NCBI RefSeq assembly: GCF_927798095.1
Contig: NZ_CAKMMF010000008.1
Location: forward strand, 124,001 to 188,000
Origin: Paenibacillus plantiphilus
GTDB lineage: Bacteria; Bacillota; Bacilli; Paenibacillales; Paenibacillaceae
DNA length: 64,000 nucleotides
Reading direction: 5' to 3'
Shown: one piece after another, positions 54,845 to 63,127 of the stretch
Layout of the letters: each line of letters opens with the position of its first letter
Position numbering within the stretch: position 1 is the first letter of the stretch
Notes under the pieces: model-generated
The model's input: only the letters and a program-made list of their open reading frames with translations
Databases searched by the model: none
What the model was told of the DNA's origin: nothing
Position numbers and translations under genes: made by a program

Positions 54845-55753
54845 ATGAATCAAATTGATCAGGCCATTGAATTTGCTGCTCAAGCGCATCAAAATCAGAA
54901 AAGAAAGGGTACTAATATTCCATATATTAGCCATCCATTCGGGGTGGCGATGATTTTGATTGAGGCCAAATGTAAAGAAGAAATTATAATTGCCGGTCTG
55001 CTTCACGACACGTTGGAGGATACAGACACAACTGAAGAGGAGATTCGCAGTCAGTTTGGGGAGGAGGTTTTGAGACTCGTTCTTGGAGCTTCTGAGCCAG
55101 ATAAGAACGCATCTTGGGAAACACGCAAAGAGCATACCCTGGAATACTTGAAGAGCGCCGATCTTGCTCTCAGGCAACTGGCTTGTGCGGACAAGCTGAA
55201 TAATCTTCGGTCTATTCGACGAGAAACGGCACTCTACGGGGATAAGGTATGGGATAAATTTAAACGTGGCTATAAAGATCAGAAATGGTATTATACCGGT
55301 CTGGTAGAAAGTCTCGGCTATGGTTCGCGATTTGCTTTGCTGGATACCTACCAAGATGAAGTTGAATCATTCTTCCTGAATATACAATTTTCCGATGTGA
55401 AGAAGGAGTGCCGAAGAAACAAGAAGTTCTTCAATGCTTTGTTTGAACTTTTATTTGCCGAAGAGGGAAGAGCTCATCACATAGAACTGGAATTAGCAGA
55501 GAAGAATTTATTAGATATGAAGAAGTCGGTTTTTGGAATGATAGATGAATATCGACTTGGGGAAAATGACTGCGATTCCAGTAAACAAGCGATCTTTCGC
55601 TATTTGACTTCCCGGGGGATCGAATTTGAAATCAATTCCGAAGGAACAGATATTCTTATTTCGACGTGTGCAGCAATGAAGGATTCCTTCCATCTATTTC
55701 CGCATGAGGTGTATCATCATTTTCTGCGCAGCTTGAAAAAAGGATTTATATGA
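54845..55753 (+). CDS. RelA/SpoT-type HD hydrolase with unknown C-terminal domain
   Basis: 302 residues. Residues about 1-150 form an HD domain of the (p)ppGpp-hydrolase kind: the KRKGTNIPYISHP entry, the HDTLEDT motif (His54, Asp55, Glu58, Asp59) and ADKLNNLRSI. No synthetase or TGS domain follows, so it is Mesh1-like in plan. The C-terminal 110 residues (from about DVKKECRRNKKF) are not recognised. It lies 27 bases after mcrC in the same direction. Likely substrates are alarmones or other nucleotides; a role beside a restriction system is inference. Confidence 0.8.
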   Translation: MNQIDQAIEFAAQAHQNQKRKGTNIPYISHPFGVAMILIEAKCKEEIIIAGLLHDTLEDTDTTEEEIRSQFGEEVLRLVLGASEPDKNASWETRKEHTLEYLKSADLALRQLACADKLNNLRSIRRETALYGDKVWDKFKRGYKDQKWYYTGLVESLGYGSRFALLDTYQDEVESFFLNIQFSDVKKECRRNKKFFNALFELLFAEEGRAHHIELELAEKNLLDMKKSVFGMIDEYRLGENDCDSSKQAIFRYLTSRGIEFEINSEGTDILISTCAAMKDSFHLFPHEVYHHFLRSLKKGFI

Positions 55754-55878
55754 TTTTACTCGCGGGACAGTTGAACGATGCCATTCCTTGAGCCAAGTGC
55801 TTTTGGTATCCAATTCCCTTATTGCTGCTTATAGTCAACACGGGAGTAGTCCGTGTTAACTATATTTGTATATATCGT

Positions 55879-55962
55879 TCGGTCAAATTGTCTGCGGAGT
55901 ACGAGAAGCTGGCTCAAGACATTCGAAATTCCCCGGATAAGTTCGCACATTTTCTAGAGTAG
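55879..55962 (+). pseudogene. C-terminal scrap of an unknown gene
   Basis: In the gap after the HD gene, one frame reads a plausible protein tail, SAEYEKLAQDIRNSPDKFAH, before a TAG at 55960-55962. No start or upstream body is left. The rest of 55754-56013 shows only a small hairpin (ACACGG/CCGTGT) near 55840. Confidence 0.35.
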
Positions 55963-56013
55963 TTCATTCCAGATCATAATAGCTCAGCATAAATTTGAGG
56001 TGGTGAGTTACTA

Positions 56014-56742
56014 TTGAAGATATACCTAAAAAAAGGCCCTGATAATGAAATCGTAAACCATAATTTTTATGCTGCTTATGACGGATTTAAACAAATGGGT
56101 TTTGAAATACGCTATTTTCAAGACGTAAATGAATTGTCTGATCATCAAAAGGAAGACGTTATTGTCAGTTATGTCGATGACGTCAGAACCATGCTTCGCA
56201 AATACGATATTGTTGCACCAGAAATGGACTATCCAGAAGAATTAACTGCATTTTTGGGAAGAAAAGTATGGAAGTCAAGACTGAGCGTGATCGCAAATAA
56301 TCCAGAGAAATGGAACGTATTCATTAAGCCAGTTGAGGATAAAAAGTTTACCGGAGTTGTGGTTAGAGGCACGAAGGATTTAATGGGATGCGGGACAAAC
56401 GGTGAAGATCCTGAGATATTATGTTCGGATGTGGTCAAATTCGTGGCGGAGTGGAGATGCTTCGTCAGATACGGGAATATTCTAGATGTTCGCAGGTATA
56501 GGGGGAACTGGAGGTCGCATTTCGACTATCGAGTCATTGAAAATATCGTCATGCAATTCAGATCCGCTCCCAAAGGATATGCTGTAGATATTGGTATAAC
56601 CGATAAAGGGGAAACTTTATTGATTGAAGTAAACGATGGGTATGCACTGGGGCATTATGGATTGTTTTCTTTGGACTATGTGAAGTTATTAACCGCAAGA
56701 TGGTCGGAATTGACGAATACGACTGATGAATGCGCCTTCTAA
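56014..56742 (+). CDS. ATP-grasp domain protein (R2K-clade/DUF4343-like)
   Basis: 242 residues, TTG 56014 behind GAGGTGGTGA. Visible ATP-grasp marks are KWNVFIKPVEDKKFTGVVVR, AEWRCFVRYGNILDVRRYRG, and the metal-binding end TLLIEVNDGYALGHYG (Glu and Asn). The pattern fits the R2K clade, single-domain ATP-grasp proteins often found in phages and accessory regions and suspected to modify peptides or proteins. No peptide precursor gene is obvious next to it. Confidence 0.72.
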   Translation: MKIYLKKGPDNEIVNHNFYAAYDGFKQMGFEIRYFQDVNELSDHQKEDVIVSYVDDVRTMLRKYDIVAPEMDYPEELTAFLGRKVWKSRLSVIANNPEKWNVFIKPVEDKKFTGVVVRGTKDLMGCGTNGEDPEILCSDVVKFVAEWRCFVRYGNILDVRRYRGNWRSHFDYRVIENIVMQFRSAPKGYAVDIGITDKGETLLIEVNDGYALGHYGLFSLDYVKLLTARWSELTNTTDECAF

Positions 56743-56765
56743 GTCATAATAGCGGGAAGAAGGCT

Positions 56766-56840
56766 ATGAGTAAAGAAAAAGTCGGTTATCCGGAAAAAGG
56801 AGGGGGATCCGAGCGGCAACCCATCTCCAATGAATAGCCT
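56766..56840 (+). other. Possible 24-codon open frame
   Basis: ATG to TAG, about 24 residues, Gly/Glu-rich, without a clear ribosome site. It lies between the ATP-grasp and GNAT genes. Weak; recorded because ATP-grasp enzymes can act on small peptides. Confidence 0.2.
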
Positions 56841-56917
56841 TGTTATTGCACTGCACTGTATAAAAAATAGCTTATTTATAGTACAATGTAGGGAAGAATA
56901 TATAAAGGATCTATGTT

Positions 56918-57406
56918 ATGATCATTAACCTACAGACAGGGGAAAGCCACGATGTTTTCTTTCAACAACTTACTCAAAAGGATTTGAAGTTGTTTCAAAT
57001 CTTCAAAAACAAGGGGTGGGTTTTTGATTGGCGAGCACCTATGGTCGAGGGATTTGAAGTTTTTGCTTTATGTACCCATTCACAGCCAAAAATTGCTCAG
57101 GGACTAATCGCATCAAGGTCAAATGATAAGCCTGAGTGTAATTTTATTGAAGTAGCCAATATTGAATCGGCACCCCACAATAAATATCAGCATTCGGAAA
57201 GAGTTTTTGCCGGCGTCGGAGAGCATCTAATGGCATATGCTTGCAAAGTATCTGTCCAAAGGGGCTTTGATGGATTTGTCCAATTTAAATCCAAGACAAC
57301 TTCCATTGGCTTCTACGAGAAAATCGGTGCCAAACATATTGGAAATTTGACGATGTATTTTAATGAATACGGCGCCGCTACGATTTTGCAAAAGTGTAGA
57401 GTGTAA
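56918..57406 (+). CDS. GNAT-like acetyltransferase
   Basis: 162 residues, ATG 56918. The fold order fits GNAT: a beta strand with IAQGLIASRS, the NFIEVANIESAP strand before the acetyl-CoA site, helix AGVGEHLMAYACKVSVQRG in the position of motif A, and GFYEKIGAKHIG near the end. The usual R/QxxGxG/A loop is degenerate (ERVFAGVGEH), so cofactor binding is likely but not certain. The small gene that follows is 19 bases away and probably co-transcribed. Confidence 0.7.
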   Translation: MIINLQTGESHDVFFQQLTQKDLKLFQIFKNKGWVFDWRAPMVEGFEVFALCTHSQPKIAQGLIASRSNDKPECNFIEVANIESAPHNKYQHSERVFAGVGEHLMAYACKVSVQRGFDGFVQFKSKTTSIGFYEKIGAKHIGNLTMYFNEYGAATILQKCRV

Positions 57407-57425
57407 AGGGTAGGAGGGACTAAGT

Positions 57426-57683
57426 ATGAGCAAGGTTTCGAATAGACAGGTTCGTTTTGAAAAGAGTCAAACTGGAATAAAGGCTCGTTTTTTGAACGTT
57501 CAAGATAGGAATAAATTAAATTTCGATTCTGCATTTCCTGATGGGGTTTTTGCTGTCCCGATTTCCAAGGAAGAGCAGATATATAATATTCGTGCCCTTG
57601 ATAAATATTGTGCGGATCATGGAATTGAGCCCTCTGATTTATCTGAAGAACAATTGCAGCGTTTTGAAGTAAATAGCCGTTAA
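57426..57683 (+). CDS. Small unknown protein paired with the GNAT
   Basis: 85 residues, ATG behind GGAGGGACTAAGT. No family recognised. Basic N-terminal half, then LDKYCADHGIEPSDLSEEQ, which looks like a short helical tail. The ribosome site is strong, so it is probably a real gene. Its place directly behind the GNAT suggests a functional pair (for example regulator or substrate), but nothing shows this. Confidence 0.65.
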   Translation: MSKVSNRQVRFEKSQTGIKARFLNVQDRNKLNFDSAFPDGVFAVPISKEEQIYNIRALDKYCADHGIEPSDLSEEQLQRFEVNSR

Positions 57684-57700
57684 TCACGGCTATTTTTGTT
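57672..57700 (+). terminator. Terminator overlapping the end of the small gene
   Basis: AATAGCCGT and ACGGCTATT arms with a short loop, then TTTTG. It separates the GNAT pair from the sirtuin gene. Confidence 0.7.
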
Positions 57701-57715
57701 GTAGAGGTGATAAGG

Positions 57716-58435
57716 ATGGATTTTCAACAATTAAAAGCTATTGTGAATAATAGTGAAAACATTGTGTTTTTTGGTGGTGCTGGTGTCTCCACTGAAAGTG
57801 GAATACCTGACTATAGATCAGGTAAAGCTTACATTGATGGAAATAGCGTACTACCTGAAGAAGTTCTATCAAAAAGTTGCCTTGCAGGGGAATCGGAACG
57901 TTTTTTTCAATATTACAGAAAATATCTTCTTCATCCAAATGCAAAGCCAAATGATGCTCATCTTGCTCTTGTTGAACTGGAAAACCGGACAAAATTAGAA
58001 GCGATTATCACTCAAAATGTGGACGGACTCCATCAACAAGCGGGAAGCAAACAAGTGATTGAATTACATGGATCGACCAGGCAAAATTATTGCATGGTAT
58101 GCGGAGAGAAATACGACCTGCAATTTGTGCTGAATAGTAGACAAAACATTCCAAGGTGCCAATTATGTGCTGGAATTGTCAGACCGAACATTACTTTGTA
58201 CGAAGAAGACTTGGATTCAGGAGTTATTCAAATCGCTAAAAATTTAATTGCGACCTCAGAGATCCTCGTGATAGCAGGCACCTCGCTGTCTGTTTATCCC
58301 GCAGCAGGATTGTTAAAGTATTACAGAGGGGAATGCATGATCATAATCAATGAAACCCCAACCAGATATGATGGTTTGGCGAATTACATCATTTCCGACC
58401 GTGTCGGGAAAGTAATGAAATCTTTAATAATCTAA
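57716..58435 (+). CDS. SIR2-family NAD-dependent deacylase
   Basis: 239 residues, ATG 57716 behind GAGGTGAT. NAD site [26 protein letters not shown], catalytic His118 in ELHGST, zinc cysteines 126/129 and 148/151, and [13 protein letters not shown] are all present. It therefore looks like an active CobB-type deacylase rather than an NADase-only defence SIR2. A GNAT gene lies immediately upstream, so an acetylation/deacetylation pair is possible. Its stop is 34 bases before the displaced sigK fragment that closes the island. Confidence 0.88.
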   Translation: MDFQQLKAIVNNSENIVFFGGAGVSTESGIPDYRSGKAYIDGNSVLPEEVLSKSCLAGESERFFQYYRKYLLHPNAKPNDAHLALVELENRTKLEAIITQNVDGLHQQAGSKQVIELHGSTRQNYCMVCGEKYDLQFVLNSRQNIPRCQLCAGIVRPNITLYEEDLDSGVIQIAKNLIATSEILVIAGTSLSVYPAAGLLKYYRGECMIIINETPTRYDGLANYIISDRVGKVMKSLII

Positions 58436-58469
58436 GGACGCGCTCAGCAACACTAATGACATTAGAACC

Positions 58470-58835
58470 GAGATTCTAATGCATTTGCGTTCCTTGAAGA
58501 AAACGCGCAAGGATGTTTCCTTGCATGCCCCAATTGGAACTGACAAAGAGGGCAACGAGATTACACTAATAGATATCCTTGGCACGGAAGCCGATGATGT
58601 TGCGGACAGAGTACAGCTGAAAATCGAGAAGTCGAAAATATACAAAAACCTCGACATATTGGATGATCGGGAGAAGGAAGTCGTCGTCGGCCGTTTTGGC
58701 CTCGTGCATGGGGGAGAGGAGAAGACCCAAAGAGAAATCGCTAAGGAGCTGGGCATTTCGCGGAGCTATGTGTCGCGGATCGAGAAGCGGGCGCTCATGA
58801 AGCTGTATCATGAGTTTTATAAGGCGAAGCGGTAG
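58470..58835 (+). pseudogene. Displaced 3' fragment of sigK
   Basis: 121 codons plus the stop, in frame with sigK from the EILMHLR codons. The fragment lacks the pro-sequence and the core-binding region 2, so it cannot act as a sigma factor alone. Against the intact copy it has only three amino-acid changes (Asp to Ala, Arg to Lys, Val to Ala) among some 25 base changes in the coding part. It resembles spoIIIC of Bacillus subtilis, the C-terminal half of a split sigK. Confidence 0.88.
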
Positions 58836-58879
58836 CGGATGAACGTCATCTCGAACGGGAGGGCGTTATTTGCTGACTC
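58470..58879 (+). repeat. Direct repeat, right copy (3' part of sigK)
   Basis: Matches 50775-51184 over 410 bases without a gap. The 7.3 kb between the copies carry the McrBC to sirtuin genes. The following 58880-59116 shows nothing recognisable. Confidence 0.93.
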
Positions 58880-59116
58880 TAGTCTCAGTTGTAAAGAGCA
58901 CAATATCGTGGAGACTGAAAACGAAGTAATATACAGTGAATCAAATAAATCGTAATAAAGCGAAGGACAAAAAGTAATGTCTATATATGGCGGAAGCTTT
59001 TGCGTGTAAAGGATATTATTCTATGATGGCGTAAGCGATGGCGGACTCGCACCAATCTTATAGCACCCTCCTGACATTGGAACGGAGATACTTATCCCGC
59101 TCTGACACAGAACAAT

Positions 59117-60001
59117 CTATTGAACGAGTGCAATGAAGCTGCTTGCTGCGCGGGAGAGGGGCATATTCCGCATCGTCATGATCCCCACGTGTGTAGGCGG
59201 CAGCTGCACATCTAATTGAATTTCGAAGAGAGAGCCTTCCTCCAGCTCCTTCGCAACAAACTCTCTAGTTACATAAGATATGCCCAGGCCCTTCCGCGCG
59301 AACTCGATGAGAAGCTCTACGCTTCCGACCTCGATCTCAGGTTTGAGCGTATAACCATAGTTTTGGAACAGCTCCGTTATCGCCATCCGTGCCCGGCTAT
59401 TGCGCGAGAACAGGATAACGGGGTATTGCAGCAGCTTGTCCAGCGAGAGAACCACGCCCCTAAGCTCGGCATAACGCGCCCCTGTTACGAAGCAATCCTG
59501 TAGCTTTATACTTTCCCTCACTTCAAGCTGTGAATCATGGATAGGCATGCGGACAACACCCAGATCGATTCGACCTTCTTTTAAAAATGTGATGATTTCC
59601 GGGGTCGTACCGTGGTTGAGGTGGAGCCGAATGCCGGGATGGTTATGATGGTAGTCCTCCAAATAAGGGAGCAAATAATGCTTGAACAGCGAATCGCTTC
59701 CGCCGATCCGAAGCTCGCCGCTATCCAGGTTTTTGAGTGCAGCCATCTTTTCTTCCGCGAGCGATATTAAGATTTGCGACTGCTCAATATAGGAGTAGAG
59801 CACGGCTCCCTCCTGCGTCAGCGTAACACCTTTGGAATTCCGATAAAACAAGGCGATACCGAAGCGTTCCTCCAGCTGCTTGATGGCATGGCTGACACTG
59901 GGCTGGGTTAGATACAAGTTCTTGGCCGCCTTCGTCAAGCTGCCTGTCTTCGCAGCCCAATAAAATACTTTGTACAATTCATAATTATTTGTCATAGACA
60001 T
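59117..60001 (-). CDS. LysR-family transcriptional regulator
   Basis: 294 residues, ATG 60001 behind AGGAG (a second ATG at 59995). Winged helix-turn-helix FYWAAKTGSLTKAAKNLYLTQPSVSHAIKQ (shown in two parts: AAKNLYLTQPSV is the recognition region), then a two-lobe effector domain with LRIGGSDSLFKHYLLPYL and GLGISYVTREFV. It is divergent from transketolase with a 113-base gap, so it may control that gene in response to a carbon metabolite. Confidence 0.9.
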   Translation of the reverse strand: MSMTNNYELYKVFYWAAKTGSLTKAAKNLYLTQPSVSHAIKQLEERFGIALFYRNSKGVTLTQEGAVLYSYIEQSQILISLAEEKMAALKNLDSGELRIGGSDSLFKHYLLPYLEDYHHNHPGIRLHLNHGTTPEIITFLKEGRIDLGVVRMPIHDSQLEVRESIKLQDCFVTGARYAELRGVVLSLDKLLQYPVILFSRNSRARMAITELFQNYGYTLKPEIEVGSVELLIEFARKGLGISYVTREFVAKELEEGSLFEIQLDVQLPPTHVGIMTMRNMPLSRAASSFIALVQ

Positions 60002-60029
60002 GATCTATAGCTCCTGTAAAATCTATTAA

Positions 60030-60057
60030 TTACTTATATGGATGTTATTCGTATTAT
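60030..60057 (+). promoter_or_regulatory. Possible promoter of transketolase
   Basis: TTACTT (60030-60035) and TATTAT (60052-60057) are 16 bases apart in the gap shared with the divergent LysR gene. Moderate match only. Confidence 0.4.
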
Positions 60058-60114
60058 AGTGGATTTAGGAAAGAGAAAAAAGTGCCATGAAGAGAAAGGG
60101 AGTAAGAGAACAAG

Positions 60115-62109
60115 ATGCCAATGACAAAAACGATTGATCAGTTAGCTATCGATACGATCCGAACCTTGTCCATCGATGCGATTAATAGCGCCAATTCCGG
60201 TCATCCAGGACTGCCAATGGGAGCTGCGCCGATGGCATACGCCCTCTGGGCCAAGCTGCTCCAGCATAATCCCGGCCATGCAAAATGGTTTAACCGCGAC
60301 CGCTTCATTCTGTCTGCGGGTCACGGGTCTGCGTTATTGTATAGTCTCCTGCATTTGTCCGGCTATGGGGTATCGCTGGATGATTTGAAGCGGTTTCGGA
60401 AGCTGAACAGCAAGACGCCGGGGCATCCCGAATTCGGCCATACGGATGGTGTAGACGCAACAACGGGGCCTTTGGGACAAGGAATTGCCATGGCGGTCGG
60501 AATGGCGATGGCAGAAGCTCATCTGGCCTCGAAATTCAATCAGGACGGTTTCCCTGTTGTCGATCATTACACATATGCGCTTGTCGGTGACGGCTGCTTG
60601 ATGGAAGGGATCTCTTACGAAGCGATGTCCATGGCTGGGCATATGAAGCTTGGCAAACTAATCGTTCTGTATGATTCCAACGACATTTCATTGGATGGGG
60701 CGCTAAATCTTTCTTTCGGTGAAAATATGCAAAAAAGAGCGGAATCGGCGAATTGGGAATATATACGGGTAGAGGACGGCAATGATGTGGCGGGGATTGC
60801 CGAAGCGATCGGCGCGGCGAAGCGCAATGAGTCTCAACCGACGCTTATCGAAATCAGAACGATTATCGGATACGGCAGCAAGGTAGCGGGAACGAACAAA
60901 GCACATGGCAACCCACTTGGCAAAGAAGAGGCGATCGCAACCAAGGCAGCCTACGGCTGGCAGCATGAGGAAGAGTTCACTGTTCCGGAAGAAGTCAAAG
61001 TACATTTCGAGCAGCTTAAGGGGGAGGGGGCAGCCAGAGAGAAACAATGGAACGACCTGCTTGCCTCCTATGCTGCGCAATATCCTGAATTAGGCAAGGA
61101 GCTCAAGCAAGCCATCGACGGTTCTGTGCTGCTCGGCGTCGAAGATATCCTTTCCTTCGATGCATCCAAGACGATCTCTACCCGTGTGGCGAGCGGTGAA
61201 GCAATTAATCAATATGTGAAAACCGTTCCAGCCCTGTTCGGCGGCAGCGCGGATTTATCACATTCGACGATGACAGACATGAAGGGTGAGCAAATGTTCG
61301 CCATTGACTCCTATTCGGGCCGCAACATCTACTTTGGCGTTCGCGAGCACGCGATGGGCGCAGCTGGGAACGGCATGGCGCTGCATGGAGGCGTCAAACC
61401 ATTCGTAAGCACCTTCTTTGTATTCAGCGATTATTTGCGTCCGGCGATCCGGTTGGCTGCCCTGCAGAAGCTGCCGTTAATATACGTATTTACTCATGAT
61501 TCCATTGCCGTGGGGGAAGACGGACCTACGCATGAGCCTGTTGAGCAGTTGGCTGCATTGCGCACGATTCCGGGACTTACCGTCATCAGGCCGACCGATG
61601 CGAACGAAACGTCAAGCGCGTGGGCGTACGCCTTGGGGCAAAACGAAGGTCCGGTAGCTCTGGTGCTGAGCAGACAGAACCTTCCGGTCTATGAAGCGAC
61701 CAAAGCGAACGTGGATGCGGTAGCCAAAGGCGCATACATCTTGACGGAAACCAATTCTCAGCCAGATGTCATCTTAATCGGAACGGGGTCCGAGGTATCT
61801 CTTGCCGTGAGCGCCAAAGAGGAGCTGGAGCGGGATAACATCTCCGTTCGGGTGGTGGCCATGCCGAGCAGGGAATTGTTCGATCGGGCGCCCGAAGCTT
61901 ACAAGCAGAGCGTGCTTCCTGACTCCGTCACGAAGCGGCTAGCAATTGAAGCTGGCATTTCGCTAGGCTGGGAGCGCTATACGGGGCAAGTCGGAAATGT
62001 ATTGGCGATCGAAACATTCGGAGCTTCTGGGCCTGGTGGCGAGGTTATGGAGTATTTCGGATTCACGACGAAGAATGTAGTACGCTTGGTACAAGATTTG
62101 CTGAAATAG
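60115..62109 (+). CDS. tkt: Transketolase
   Basis: 664 residues, the usual length. A thiamine-diphosphate enzyme of the pentose phosphate pathway that moves two-carbon units between sugar phosphates. Marks: [20 protein letters not shown] at the start, [13 protein letters not shown] for cofactor binding, the NDISLDG strand, and in the second half [20 protein letters not shown] and [14 protein letters not shown]. It follows a divergent LysR gene. Several transketolase genes are common in Paenibacillus; whether this is the main one cannot be seen here. Confidence 0.95.
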   Translation: MPMTKTIDQLAIDTIRTLSIDAINSANSGHPGLPMGAAPMAYALWAKLLQHNPGHAKWFNRDRFILSAGHGSALLYSLLHLSGYGVSLDDLKRFRKLNSKTPGHPEFGHTDGVDATTGPLGQGIAMAVGMAMAEAHLASKFNQDGFPVVDHYTYALVGDGCLMEGISYEAMSMAGHMKLGKLIVLYDSNDISLDGALNLSFGENMQKRAESANWEYIRVEDGNDVAGIAEAIGAAKRNESQPTLIEIRTIIGYGSKVAGTNKAHGNPLGKEEAIATKAAYGWQHEEEFTVPEEVKVHFEQLKGEGAAREKQWNDLLASYAAQYPELGKELKQAIDGSVLLGVEDILSFDASKTISTRVASGEAINQYVKTVPALFGGSADLSHSTMTDMKGEQMFAIDSYSGRNIYFGVREHAMGAAGNGMALHGGVKPFVSTFFVFSDYLRPAIRLAALQKLPLIYVFTHDSIAVGEDGPTHEPVEQLAALRTIPGLTVIRPTDANETSSAWAYALGQNEGPVALVLSRQNLPVYEATKANVDAVAKGAYILTETNSQPDVILIGTGSEVSLAVSAKEELERDNISVRVVAMPSRELFDRAPEAYKQSVLPDSVTKRLAIEAGISLGWERYTGQVGNVLAIETFGASGPGGEVMEYFGFTTKNVVRLVQDLLK

Positions 62110-62128
62110 AGAAAGAAGTAAAGGTGAG

Positions 62129-62149
62129 GGCTGCTCCAGTGGGGCAGCC
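62129..62149 (+). terminator. Hairpin after transketolase
   Basis: GGCTGCTCC pairs with GGGGCAGCC around AGT; the T-run is poor. Probable terminator. Confidence 0.5.
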
Positions 62150-62260
62150 TATTGTCATTTCCGAATTTCTACGAGCAAAAAACGATCAAGAAAAAAACCA
62201 ATATTACTTTCAGAAATAGTTTGGTAAAATATACATATCATTTCAACTAGGGAGGCTTTT

Positions 62261-62983
62261 ATGTATAATGTTTTTGGTTTTGGGTGGTTGTTTTCCTCAA
62301 TAGCATGTATTGGCTACTTAATTTCGTTGTTTCTCACGGCAGATAGGGATAAGAAACGTATAAAAAAAAGGCGCATGAAAATTAGCCTTGCCCTTGCCGT
62401 CACATGTTTTGCAGCGATGATCATCATCGGAACTGTCCAGTTGCCATCTGACAATAGTGCGCCGACGGTGGCAGAAACTGCTGCGGATAAGGCCAAGGCC
62501 GAGGAGCAGAGGAAGAAAGAGGAGCAACAAAAGAAAGAGGAACAGAGAAAGAATGATGCGGTATTGTATAAAGCCTTCGAGAAGAAAATTGTGGATTTTA
62601 CGAAGGAGGCATTTAAGAGCAGCGCTTTGTTTGTCATTTTCGAGACGGAATTCTTGAACAATCCGCAGCCTACTGTGGAAGGGTATGAGTATGTACAAAG
62701 CTATAAGGAGCAAATCATTTCATACCGGGATTTTCTGGATAATCAGCAGGTTCCGAAGGATTTAAGCGAGGATGTCCGGGAGCTGCTGAATGCTAGCAAA
62801 GAGAATATGATCTATGGGACTAGGGCACAAGTAAGAGCCTTGGACTCCCTATTGGAGTATTATGATGAATTGGAGATTAGCGACTTGGTCGAATATAAAA
62901 AAAATCGATTGTTTCTAGCGGGATTGAATGCTGGACTGGAGAAGCTAGAGCAGGCGAAAAAGCTGGTTGAACAGCCAAAATGA
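62261..62983 (+). CDS. Small membrane protein with coiled coil, function unknown
   Basis: 240 residues, ATG behind AGGGAGGC. Two N-terminal transmembrane helices (about 3-25 and 40-60, with a basic loop KKRIKKRRMK between them), then a highly charged coiled coil (AEEQRKKEEQQKK, about residues 80-105) and a helical C-terminal domain of about 130 residues. No family recognised. No neighbour shares its strand closely, and it has its own terminator. Confidence 0.75.
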   Translation: MYNVFGFGWLFSSIACIGYLISLFLTADRDKKRIKKRRMKISLALAVTCFAAMIIIGTVQLPSDNSAPTVAETAADKAKAEEQRKKEEQQKKEEQRKNDAVLYKAFEKKIVDFTKEAFKSSALFVIFETEFLNNPQPTVEGYEYVQSYKEQIISYRDFLDNQQVPKDLSEDVRELLNASKENMIYGTRAQVRALDSLLEYYDELEISDLVEYKKNRLFLAGLNAGLEKLEQAKKLVEQPK

Positions 62984-62990
62984 CAACACG

Positions 62991-63016
62991 GCTCCCTGTT
63001 TGGGAGCTTTTTTTGA
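62991..63016 (+). terminator. Terminator after the membrane protein
   Basis: GCTCCC and GGGAGC arms around TGTTT, followed by seven T. Confidence 0.85.
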
Positions 63017-63127
63017 ATCCATCGAATTAACCTTTCGCCTTTTAGAATCGAACGTTATAATAATGGGATGCTGGCTGCGGCTTAGCATTGACCATTCATT
63101 GAAATCATTTGCAAATGGGGTGTATCC

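Noticed and set aside
54845-55753. Full RelA/SpoT synthetase-hydrolase
   Set aside because: Only the HD hydrolase part is present; no synthetase or TGS region is seen.
57716-58435. SIR2 NADase effector of a defence system (Thoeris/DSR type)
   Set aside because: Zinc cysteines, catalytic His and length match ordinary CobB-type deacylases; there is no fused sensor or partner.
58470-58835. Functional second sigma factor
   Set aside because: The fragment lacks the pro-sequence, region 2 and any start with a ribosome site; it is the 3' part only.
60115-62109. Link of transketolase and LysR gene to the island
   Set aside because: They lie outside the right sigK repeat and are ordinary metabolic genes.
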